Source: Psychrosphaera saromensis
Lineage (GTDB): Bacteria; Pseudomonadota; Gammaproteobacteria; Enterobacterales; Alteromonadaceae
Direction: 5' to 3'
Assembly: GCF_002954545.1 (NCBI RefSeq)
Contig: NZ_MSCH01000003.1
Span: 1,638,824-1,702,823, forward strand
DNA: 64,000 nt
Made by a program: the position numbers and the translations under genes. The notes beneath the pieces were generated by a model that had not been told where the DNA came from, did not search any database, and saw nothing but the letters and a program-made list of their open reading frames with translations. Positions within the stretch are counted from its first letter, which is position 1. Every line of letters begins with the position of its first letter. This document shows, in pieces, positions 18,748 to 26,639 of the stretch.

Positions 18748-18918
18748 CTATTAATTCCTAATTAAGAGCCTATTCAAAACAGTATAATTGTTTGAATTTA
18801 TTATAAATAGTTTTGTTATACACTTTACATACTGATCGGATGTGACCATAAGTACAAACTTGAATCGTTTTCTTTAGTTTAGTTAAGGTAAAACCTTATT
18901 TGAAACGAAAAACAGTTA

Positions 18919-18949
18919 TAAAAAAAGCCCTGATAGTCAGAGCTTTAAT
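18919..18949 (-). terminator. Intrinsic terminator of purEK
   Basis: AAAGCCCTGA pairs with TCAGAGCTTT with one mismatch and a three-base loop. On the minus strand it is followed by TTTTTTA. It lies just downstream of the purK stop. Confidence 0.8.
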
Positions 18950-18956
18950 TATGTAT

Positions 18957-20129
18957 TTATTCTTTTATTTCAGCCAAATTTTTTGCCAATGACTCCGGCA
19001 ATAAATCATGTACCTGACCAATCAGCTTTTGCAACGCTTGGTTGTTGTCGGCCACTAAATTAATGTGTCCCATTTTTCGTTTTGGTCGGACACTTTTGTC
19101 GTACCAATGTAAATGCGTATTGGCTAGCTTCATGATGTCGGTGCTTGGTTTTGGCTCGCCAACGTAATTAACCATAGCGACTAAATGCTGCGCTGAGGTA
19201 TCACCTAAAGGTAAACCTGCAACCGCTCTAATATGATTTTCAAACTGACTGGCTGCACAACCTTGTTGAGTCCAATGACCTGAGTTATGTACTCTTGGTG
19301 CAATCTCATTTACCAACAATTGTTCGCCTGTTTGGAATAGTTCTATAGCCAACAAACCACAATAATCTAATTCGTCTGCAATAGCTTGATGAATCGCTTC
19401 TGCACGTTGTTGTAGCTCAGGCGTTAAATCTGGCGCTGGCGCTAATGACAAAACAAGCTGCCCGTCAGCATGATGATTCTCGGTAAGCGGATAGTATTTA
19501 TGCTGGCCATTGGCGTCGGTAACACCTAATAACGATATCTCACGTTCAAACAAAATACATTGCTCGGCAACTAATGGCATAAACTCAAAGTCAAAATCAG
19601 CTAAGTCATTACACACAGTGGTTAAATCCTGTGCCGAAAATATACGCCATTGACCATAACCGTCATATCCATCACGGCTGGTTTTTAAAATTAACTTAGG
19701 GCCTAGATTGTCATAAGCATTTTTTAAATCGTTAACACTATTGATAATTTGGTGTGTGCAGTTTGGAATACTTAACTTTTCTAATAATGCTTTTTCAACA
19801 ATGCGGTCTGCACCTGCGGCAATCGCAGCTGCATTAGGTTTAAACTTTCCGCTATCTTGAGCTTGTTTAACCAAGTCTTTTGGTAAATGCTCAAACTCAG
19901 AGGTAATAGCTTTACAGGCTGAAAATGCTTGCTCAATGGTTATATCTAACACGGTTTTATCTACCGCATTTACGCATACTCGTTTGTCTGCATCAACGGC
20001 AATAATATTAAGTCCCAACTGAGTAGCACCTAAGTACATCATACGTGCAAGTTGACCATGGCCTAATACGACAATTATGTCGTTGCCATTATTTAAGTAA
20101 GACGCGTTACCTATGAATGTTTGAGTCAT
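18957..20129 (-). CDS. purK: N5-carboxyaminoimidazole ribonucleotide synthase
   Basis: PurK is the ATP-grasp enzyme that joins bicarbonate to aminoimidazole ribonucleotide in purine synthesis. The 390-residue protein shows the N-terminal VVLGHGQLARMMYLGATQLG motif, the ATP-grasp segment LKTSRDGYDGYGQW, AEQCILFEREISLL, LAIELFQTGEQLLVNEIAPR and HNSGHWTQQGCAASQFENH. Its length is slightly above that of E. coli PurK. It follows purE by 34 bases on the same strand, forming the usual purEK operon, and ends at a terminator. Confidence 0.96.
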   Translation of the reverse strand: MTQTFIGNASYLNNGNDIIVVLGHGQLARMMYLGATQLGLNIIAVDADKRVCVNAVDKTVLDITIEQAFSACKAITSEFEHLPKDLVKQAQDSGKFKPNAAAIAAGADRIVEKALLEKLSIPNCTHQIINSVNDLKNAYDNLGPKLILKTSRDGYDGYGQWRIFSAQDLTTVCNDLADFDFEFMPLVAEQCILFEREISLLGVTDANGQHKYYPLTENHHADGQLVLSLAPAPDLTPELQQRAEAIHQAIADELDYCGLLAIELFQTGEQLLVNEIAPRVHNSGHWTQQGCAASQFENHIRAVAGLPLGDTSAQHLVAMVNYVGEPKPSTDIMKLANTHLHWYDKSVRPKRKMGHINLVADNNQALQKLIGQVHDLLPESLAKNLAEIKE

Positions 20130-20163
20130 TTGGATACCGAAAAGTTAAAATAGAAAGTGAAAA

Positions 20164-20649
20164 TTAAAAGTCTAATTTATGATTATCTAATACGTCTTGA
20201 GTTTGTGCGGCTCTAAAGTCTTTGATTTTTTGCGTCACAATTGGGTCGTTTAAACCTATGATTTGCGCTGCTAATAAACCAGCATTGCCAGCACCAGCTT
20301 CACCAATTGCTAATGTACCAACGGCAACACCTTTTGGCATTTGCACAATAGAATATAAAGAATCAACGCCACTTAGTTTACTTGATTTAACCGGTACACC
20401 TAAAACTGGAATATGAGTAAATGCCGCTATCATGCCCGGTAAATGTGCTGCGCCGCCAGCGCCAGCAATAATAACCTGGTAGCCTTTTTCTTCAGCGGTT
20501 TCTGCGAACTCTTGTAACAAGTGCGGTGTTCTATGGGCAGACACAACTTCTGCATGATATTCGATACCTAAGGTATCTAACATTTCTGCGGCATGTTTCA
20601 TTGTTGGCCCGTCTGATTTTGACCCCATAACAATTGCAACTTGTTTCAT
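20164..20649 (-). CDS. purE: N5-carboxyaminoimidazole ribonucleotide mutase
   Basis: PurE moves the carboxyl group of N5-CAIR to C4, completing the step begun by PurK. At 161 residues it has the normal class I length. It carries the [10 protein letters not shown] substrate loop (about residues 8-17), SAHRTPHLL, and the conserved [12 protein letters not shown] and [23 protein letters not shown] stretches. It is the first gene of purEK. No PurR-type palindrome is evident upstream by eye. Confidence 0.97.
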   Translation of the reverse strand: MKQVAIVMGSKSDGPTMKHAAEMLDTLGIEYHAEVVSAHRTPHLLQEFAETAEEKGYQVIIAGAGGAAHLPGMIAAFTHIPVLGVPVKSSKLSGVDSLYSIVQMPKGVAVGTLAIGEAGAGNAGLLAAQIIGLNDPIVTQKIKDFRAAQTQDVLDNHKLDF

Positions 20650-20770
20650 ATTCTAATCTTCTATTTATATAGTTTAGTTAAAAAGACATTGATGTTAATC
20701 AATGTAAGCAGTGTTTGTGTGGGCGATCCTAACAAAAAAGGGGGTAGGGATCACCACCGATGTGAGCAAA

Positions 20771-21112
20771 TTAGCCACAGCATTTTTTGAATTTTTTACC
20801 GCTACCACAAGAACAAGGACTATTGCGTTCTGGTGTTTTTTCAAAAGTAATTGGTTTTATTTTATTTAACACAGCGGTTAATTCTTCAATGGACTCAACG
20901 GCGTCTGTGGAATCATCAACCGAGATGTTGGCAAATAAATTAGCTTCGTTAACCAGAGCTTCTACTTCTTGCTTACGTTGTTCAGAAACAACTTGTAAGG
21001 TTAATGGAAACTTCTTACTTCCCAACTTTTGGTTTGATTTGGTATTAAACCCATGGTTTGTGTGATCAAGTCGTGCTGGTTGACGACCTTTAAAGAAAAA
21101 TTTATCAGACAT
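20771..21112 (-). CDS. SEC-C metal-binding motif protein (PBPRA1643-type)
   Basis: A 113-residue protein ending in the SEC-C zinc motif [17 protein letters not shown], with the CxC...CC ligand pattern also seen at the C-terminus of SecA. The N-terminus ([15 protein letters not shown], then [17 protein letters not shown]) agrees with the PBPRA1643 family of SWIM/SEC-C proteins. No function is known for this family. The middle is acidic and probably helical. It is upstream of purE on the same strand, 121 bases away, and the intervening sequence shows only an imperfect hairpin, so read-through is possible. Confidence 0.85.
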   Translation of the reverse strand: MSDKFFFKGRQPARLDHTNHGFNTKSNQKLGSKKFPLTLQVVSEQRKQEVEALVNEANLFANISVDDSTDAVESIEELTAVLNKIKPITFEKTPERNSPCSCGSGKKFKKCCG

Positions 21113-21381
21113 TCGTTACTCATATAAAACGGTCAATAGGACTTTTTTAGCAAGTCGTAAAAGGATTTGTAGCTTGGCGCGGGATTATACATTAGTTACC
21201 GCTAAATACAGTCAAAATATGAACGGATAAAAAGCAATAATGAAATCATCTGCTAAAATTAAATGCATAAGAATTATAAACGGCCAGGACGCTTAAAATA
21301 AAAACTTATCTTCAATATGCCAAAAAGTTAAAGAACTACATAAAGTTAATTTGGCTCACCACCATTATCTTCATACTTTGC

Positions 21382-24300
21382 TTGTTTTTTTATACCACAG
21401 AGTTAGTTAATCGACTCTCTGATATTGGATCGTCAGTCCATCAACATAATGACAAAATGATCCAAATTAATGATGGAATATCTAAATTAAACCAAGCGAT
21501 GGGCTTTGGTGGTTATATCCATAATTTCAAAAACTATGTGATCCGTAATGATAAAGTAATATTAGATGAGCTCGGCAACGACATACTCATGTTTGATTCC
21601 GCCATTAAACAACTTTTAGTTTTGTTCACTGAACCAGATGAACACAATGCTATTAACACGCTTAGAGAAACCATCCATCAGTACCAGTTAAATTTAGCCA
21701 CACTAAAGCAGTCGCGTAATAATTTAAGCGTTAGTCAAAGAGACAAATTAGTTCAAGTTGATGACAGTGATGCACTAGATGCTATGTCCTTGTTAACCAA
21801 AAGAACATTCGAGCTAAATAAGTCCCATAATCAAGTTACCCAAGTGGCATTTAACCACATGGTATTGTGGTTGCTTTCTGGTGGTTTTTTATTGCTATTC
21901 ATCATTATATTCGCTCTTTCTCTATTAAAAGCAATTCATAAACTTAAAACCGTTTATATAGATTTAGCTAAGGCATTAGAGCAAAGTGATTTATTAATTG
22001 CTCATGCACCGGATGCTATGGTGAGCATTTCTGAGGAGGGGGTTATTGTTCGGAGTAATGAACAAATGTTCTGTTTATTTGGTTATGAAAAAAACGAATT
22101 ATTGCATAAGAATATCACTTTTTTATTACCAGACGATGCAAAAGGCGGTCATCACCTCCATGTGAATTCTTATTTTAATTCGCCAAGTTGTCGCGTTATG
22201 GGGGGAGGCAATGAAGGAAAGCCGTTATTTGGTAAGCATAAAAATGGCCAGCTGATCCCAGTTGAAATTAGTTTAAGTAGTTCCGTTATTTCTGGAAAGA
22301 GAATAAGTACAGCGACAATAAGAGATATCTCGTTACGAGTTGAAGCTGAAGATAAATTGAAAGTGGCCGTTAAGTTAGCCGAGTTTAATTACACAAAACT
22401 CCAGCAAGCCCAGAGCAGTTTAAATGAAAAGCAGATGTTCAACTTAATGCTGAATAAACTGCCTTTGTGCACCTTGTTGTTAAATGAGGATGCTGAAGTC
22501 TTACTGGTAAATGACACTTTATTAATTGAGACAGGTTTTGACCAACAAGAGATAAAAAAATTAGCATTTGATCAATACATAAAAGCAAATGAAAGTGAAT
22601 ACTGTGCTGTGTTGCACGAACTTAAAAATAAAAAACAAATTAACCCAAATGAAATGTTAACTTTTTTAGGAACTTTGACCACTAAACAGGAGGTTATGAT
22701 CCCAGTTGAAATTAGCATTTCTAGTTACTCTTACAACCGGCAGGTTTATAGATTGTTGTCACTTAAAAACCTAAGTGACATTAAAGTGATTGAAGATAAA
22801 TTGGTTAATTCCGTTGAACGATTTACTCGAATTATATCAGCCATTGAGGATGGGATATGGGAGTGGGATTTAGTTAATAATACCGTCGACTACTCTCCTC
22901 AATTTATGAAAATAATAGGTTGTGAAAACGAAACAACACCTCAGTTTAGTCATTGGTTTGAACATATTCATCCAGACTATAGAAACAAAGTACACGAGAC
23001 CATGGCGGCTCATTTTGCATCAAAAGATAAATATGAAGTTGAATATCTAGGTTTAAATCATAGTGGTGAATACAATTGGTTTTTCAGTATTGGGAATTCG
23101 ATTTTTAATGATGATAATGAAGCCGTGATGATGTCGGGCTCATTACGAAACATTCACCATAGAAAGTTATTAGAAACTGCGTTTGCTGAAAAATCTCAAT
23201 TTTTAACAACTATCTACGAAGGCTCTAGCCATGCAATTTGGGTATTAAATGTTGAAGCGAATAATGAATTTAGGTTCTCGGCATTTAACCGAACCGCTTG
23301 CCGGAGAATAGGTGTTACGGAACAGGATGTTATCAATAAAACCATCACAGAGTTAATGCCATCTATTTTTGAAGATCAGGATCCAGCTTATTTTATTAAT
23401 CATTACACCGATTGCGTTAAGTCAGGTCAGGATAAAGATTATATTGAGTATATAGACATAGATAATGAAGAGCGTTGGTATCAAACCTCCTTGTATCCAA
23501 TTAAAGATGCTAACGGACAAGTTATTAAAGTTGTTGGAACCGCCATTGATATCAGTGAACAAAAAAGATCCGAGAAGGATCTTGAAGAACATAAGTTATT
23601 TTTAGAAAAAATGATAGATTCTGCAGTTTGTGGGCTCTATGTTTATAATTTACCAAGACAAAAAAACGTTTTAATCAACACCCGCCATACCGAAATTTTA
23701 GGCTATAGCATGGATGAATTAAACAACCACGCTGATTTTATTAGTTTATTCCACCCTGATGATTATTCTCGTGTATTGGCTCATACCAAAAAAGTGGCAA
23801 AGTCTAAAGATGGTGAGCTCTCTTCTTTGAAGTTCCGCTTTAAGAGCAAAGAAGGGGCTTGGGTTTGCTGTTATTTATTTAGCTGTATTATCAAATATGA
23901 TGCGGATAATAAGCCATTATTAATGTTGGGAACTTTTGTTGATATTACCGAGATCACATTACTGATGGATCAGTTACAAGAGTCTAATGAATATTTAGAA
24001 CGTTTTGCATTTGTCGCCAGCCATGACTTACAAGAGCCATTAAGAAAAATAACCGCCTTTTCAACTTCACTGGCCAACCGATTAGAAACTGAAATACAAA
24101 ATGACAGCACAATAGAATTTGAATTTTCACGATTGATCAATGCCTCCGAGCGCATGCGCGATATGATCAAAGACTTATTAAAATTATCACGAATAAGCAG
24201 CTCAGGTTTAGAGCTGAAAACATACTATTTGTCTGACATCTTAAAGCAAAGTATTGACTTGCTGAGTCACTCAATTGAAGAGAAACAGGTTGAATTTGAG

Positions 24301-24672
24301 TTAATGGATACTAAGAATAAGCTACAGGTTGACCAAGGTTTACTGGTTCAGTTATTTCAAAATCTGATTTCTAATAGTATTAAATTCAAAGTTGCCGATA
24401 TAGCACCTAAAATAAAAATAAGTAGTGAGATACTGGACGGTAATTTAGTTATTACCTATAAAGATAATGGGATTGGTATTGCTGCAAAATTTGTTGAGCA
24501 AATATTTGAACCATTTAGACGTCTACATAGTAAAGATAAATATACCGGAAGTGGAATTGGACTCGCTTTGTGCCGTCAAATAGTGACAGTTCATGGTGGC
24601 GTTATTGAGTGTAGCCAAGATGTGAAATACGGGGCTGAATTTATAATTACAATACCACTGGTTGCCAATTAA
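21382..24672 (+). CDS. Membrane multi-PAS sensor histidine kinase, phytochrome-like HisKA
   Basis: The open frame starts at a TTG (21382) but continues upstream without a start codon to 21280. If one A were added to the A5 tract at 21322-21326, the ATG at 21317 would give MPKKLKNYIKLIWL plus a complete first membrane helix. So the annotated start is probably truncated by a frameshift. Visible parts: rest of TM1, a periplasmic helical region (to about residue 155), TM2 (about 160-185), and about five PAS domains between 205 and 865. A HisKA domain follows with ASHDLQEPLRKI (histidine about 880), then HATPase_c with NLISNSIKFK, DNGIGIAA and GSGIGLALC. The SHDLQEPLR form is typical of phytochrome-like kinases paired with Rcp1-type receivers, and such a receiver is encoded 11 bases downstream. 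Confidence 0.9.
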   Translation: MFFYTTELVNRLSDIGSSVHQHNDKMIQINDGISKLNQAMGFGGYIHNFKNYVIRNDKVILDELGNDILMFDSAIKQLLVLFTEPDEHNAINTLRETIHQYQLNLATLKQSRNNLSVSQRDKLVQVDDSDALDAMSLLTKRTFELNKSHNQVTQVAFNHMVLWLLSGGFLLLFIIIFALSLLKAIHKLKTVYIDLAKALEQSDLLIAHAPDAMVSISEEGVIVRSNEQMFCLFGYEKNELLHKNITFLLPDDAKGGHHLHVNSYFNSPSCRVMGGGNEGKPLFGKHKNGQLIPVEISLSSSVISGKRISTATIRDISLRVEAEDKLKVAVKLAEFNYTKLQQAQSSLNEKQMFNLMLNKLPLCTLLLNEDAEVLLVNDTLLIETGFDQQEIKKLAFDQYIKANESEYCAVLHELKNKKQINPNEMLTFLGTLTTKQEVMIPVEISISSYSYNRQVYRLLSLKNLSDIKVIEDKLVNSVERFTRIISAIEDGIWEWDLVNNTVDYSPQFMKIIGCENETTPQFSHWFEHIHPDYRNKVHETMAAHFASKDKYEVEYLGLNHSGEYNWFFSIGNSIFNDDNEAVMMSGSLRNIHHRKLLETAFAEKSQFLTTIYEGSSHAIWVLNVEANNEFRFSAFNRTACRRIGVTEQDVINKTITELMPSIFEDQDPAYFINHYTDCVKSGQDKDYIEYIDIDNEERWYQTSLYPIKDANGQVIKVVGTAIDISEQKRSEKDLEEHKLFLEKMIDSAVCGLYVYNLPRQKNVLINTRHTEILGYSMDELNNHADFISLFHPDDYSRVLAHTKKVAKSKDGELSSLKFRFKSKEGAWVCCYLFSCIIKYDADNKPLLMLGTFVDITEITLLMDQLQESNEYLERFAFVASHDLQEPLRKITAFSTSLANRLETEIQNDSTIEFEFSRLINASERMRDMIKDLLKLSRISSSGLELKTYYLSDILKQSIDLLSHSIEEKQVEFELMDTKNKLQVDQGLLVQLFQNLISNSIKFKVADIAPKIKISSEILDGNLVITYKDNGIGIAAKFVEQIFEPFRRLHSKDKYTGSGIGLALCRQIVTVHGGVIECSQDVKYGAEFIITIPLVAN

Positions 24673-24683
24673 AAGGTATTTGA

Positions 24684-25091
24684 ATGAATGACATCATATT
24701 AGTAGAAGATGACTTAGATGATATATATTTTTTTAAAAGAGCGTGTGATTCAGTCACACCTAAACCCAATTTAATTACATTAAACGACGGAACCGAATTA
24801 ATTACATACGTACAAGAAAATAACTGTTCAGGCAAAGTCATATTACTTGATTTAAACATGCCAAAGATGGGCGGGTTAGAAGCATTACGTAAGTTAAATG
24901 AACTCGATAAAATCAATCAATTAGTTATTATTGCTTATACGACATCGGATCACGCAATCGATATCAAGACTGCATACCAACTAGGCGTGAAGTCATATTT
25001 GACGAAACCAGACAATTTACCGCAACTAATTAATTTAGTGGATCATATTTCACAATACTGGTTTAAGCTCAATTTAACGTTAAAGGAATAG
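24684..25091 (+). CDS. Rcp1-like single-domain response regulator
   Basis: A 135-residue stand-alone receiver domain. It has the acidic pair in ILVEDDLDD (residues about 4-12), the phosphoacceptor aspartate in ILLDLNMPKMGG (about 56) and the conserved lysine in SYLTKPDN. The LVEDDLDDIYFFKRA start and LNMPKMGGLEAL are typical of Rcp1-like receivers that accept phosphate from phytochrome-type kinases. It lies 11 bases after the multi-PAS kinase gene, with AAGG as ribosome-binding site. The receiver-GGDEF gene follows after two bases, so a phosphotransfer cassette is likely. Having no output domain, it may act by protein contact or as a phosphate sink. Confidence 0.93.
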   Translation: MNDIILVEDDLDDIYFFKRACDSVTPKPNLITLNDGTELITYVQENNCSGKVILLDLNMPKMGGLEALRKLNELDKINQLVIIAYTTSDHAIDIKTAYQLGVKSYLTKPDNLPQLINLVDHISQYWFKLNLTLKE

Positions 25092-25093
25092 AA

Positions 25094-25981
25094 ATGAGAA
25101 GTGAGCTAACAATTTATCTATTAGAAGATAATAGCGATGATGTTTATCTATTTAAGAAGTTGTTGGAAAACGACAATGCCATCAAATATTCTACTTTAGA
25201 GACCGATAGCTTAACCGAGCTGAATAAAATGATAGATTCGTTAGTGCCTGACGTTTTAGTTATCGATTTAAATATTAGTGAGTCGTTAGGATTAGAAACA
25301 TTAGTTGCTGTTCGCAAGTTTAGTTTGGATATACCAATAATTGTATTAACGGGGAATGATGATGCATTGGGTATTAAAGCTATCCAATTAGGTGCTCAGG
25401 ACTATTTATTAAAAACGGAAATAACCCCGTCGTCATTAAAACGAGCGATTCAATTTGCCCGTGAAAGGCTTATTTTGTATACCGCACTTAGTCAGTTAGC
25501 CACACGTGACAAATTAACTATGTTACATAACCGTGCTGCCTTTGACGAACGCCTGGAAGGCGTTGAATCTGACTTTCAGCGTTACCAAGTTAAGTATTCA
25601 ATATTAATGATAGATATCAATCACTTTAAACCGATTAATGACTCTTATGGTCACCTGGTTGGCGATAAAATTTTGCAGCATATTGCACATAGATTACAGA
25701 TGTTTAATCGTGCTTGTGACTTTGTTGGCCGTTTTGGTGGTGATGAGTTTGTACTGATAGTGCCTAAGCTCGATAGCAAAGAAAAATTGCATGATTTCAT
25801 CGACAATAAAAGAAAGGTATTGAACGATCAATATGCGATTCAAACCATATCTGATGAAGTGGTTAATATTCCAATCACGGTTTCTATTGGTGGTGCTATT
25901 CGTGGTCTTGATGGACTTTGCCCTAAAGAGCTAATTAGTATTGCAGATAAAAACATGTATAAAGACAAGCCCTCAGCTTAG
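25094..25981 (+). CDS. Receiver-GGDEF response regulator (diguanylate cyclase)
   Basis: An N-terminal receiver domain (about 1-125) with LLEDNSDDV, the phosphoacceptor in VLVIDLNIS and lysine in YLLKTE is joined to a GGDEF domain (about 135-295). The GGDEF domain carries the active-site motif RFGGDEFVLI and the LTMLHNRAAFDE and DINHFKPINDSYGHLVGD segments, so it should make cyclic di-GMP. I see no RxxD inhibitory site five residues before GGDEF. The start lies two bases after the stop of the single receiver gene, which implies translational coupling. It is probably the output of the upstream PAS kinase. Confidence 0.94.
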   Translation: MRSELTIYLLEDNSDDVYLFKKLLENDNAIKYSTLETDSLTELNKMIDSLVPDVLVIDLNISESLGLETLVAVRKFSLDIPIIVLTGNDDALGIKAIQLGAQDYLLKTEITPSSLKRAIQFARERLILYTALSQLATRDKLTMLHNRAAFDERLEGVESDFQRYQVKYSILMIDINHFKPINDSYGHLVGDKILQHIAHRLQMFNRACDFVGRFGGDEFVLIVPKLDSKEKLHDFIDNKRKVLNDQYAIQTISDEVVNIPITVSIGGAIRGLDGLCPKELISIADKNMYKDKPSA

Positions 25982-26047
25982 GCGCATCAACTTAGCTATT
26001 AGCTCTCATGTATTGTCATAGGTTACAAAGAGGCTGAAGGTTAATAG

Positions 26048-26521
26048 CTAGCTCGTTTGTTGAAGGCTAGCTGTTTTTGCTTTTAACAGGGTAATTAATT
26101 GCTCTGGATTAATCTCTATTTCTAGCCCTCTTTGGCCTGCACTGACATAAATATTGTTATGCTGTAAGGCTGAATTATCAATAACCGTAACTAAGCGTTT
26201 TTTTTGTCCAAAAGGACTCACGCCTCCTAAAATATATCCGCTAGAACGTTCTACGACAGCAGGCTCTGCCATTACAATCTTTTTACAGCTGATTAGTTTT
26301 GCCACGCTTTTTAGATTCAATTTTGCAGCCACGGGAATAATAGCCACAACCAACTGTTGTTTTTCGGTACTGACCACTAACGTCTTAAATACTTGTTGTT
26401 CAGGTAAGTTCAATTTACTCGCTGCTTCTAATCCATAGGATTGGGCATTTACATCGTGTTGGTAATTAAGAACCTGGTGGAGGATGTTGTACTTTTTTAA
26501 GTAGTCGATGGCTGGCGTCAT
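26048..26521 (-). CDS. ybaK: Cys-tRNA(Pro) deacylase, YbaK/EbsC family
   Basis: YbaK hydrolyses cysteine mischarged on tRNA(Pro), correcting errors of prolyl-tRNA synthetase. The 157-residue protein has the conserved core VFKTLVVS, VVAIIPVAAKLNLKSVAKLI, and the GGVSPFGQKKRLVTVID motif that forms the active site. The catalytic lysine of the family matches the lysine in KLNLK or its neighbours. Length matches E. coli YbaK. It is transcribed convergently to the receiver-GGDEF gene. The interval holds only a weak inverted repeat (TAGCTATTA 25993-26001 with TAATAGCTA 26042-26050). Confidence 0.93.
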   Translation of the reverse strand: MTPAIDYLKKYNILHQVLNYQHDVNAQSYGLEAASKLNLPEQQVFKTLVVSTEKQQLVVAIIPVAAKLNLKSVAKLISCKKIVMAEPAVVERSSGYILGGVSPFGQKKRLVTVIDNSALQHNNIYVSAGQRGLEIEINPEQLITLLKAKTASLQQTS

Positions 26522-26639
26522 TTAATTTCCAGTTATTGTCGTTAACGAGTATTAATTTAGCGTATTAAGCTTGGCATTTAAAGTGATTGAATTATACTGT
26601 GAATATTAACAGCTAACTTGTAAGACAAGGATGCCAGTC

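Noticed and set aside
20710-20755. Imperfect GATCC...GGGATC pairing between the SEC-C and purE genes as a terminator
   Set aside because: The arms are short, the loop is large and no T-run is present on the minus strand directly after the stem.
25993-26050. Nine-base inverted repeat TAGCTATTA/TAATAGCTA between the receiver-GGDEF and ybaK genes
   Set aside because: The loop is 40 bases, the stem is AT-rich and there is no T-run, so I would not call it a terminator.
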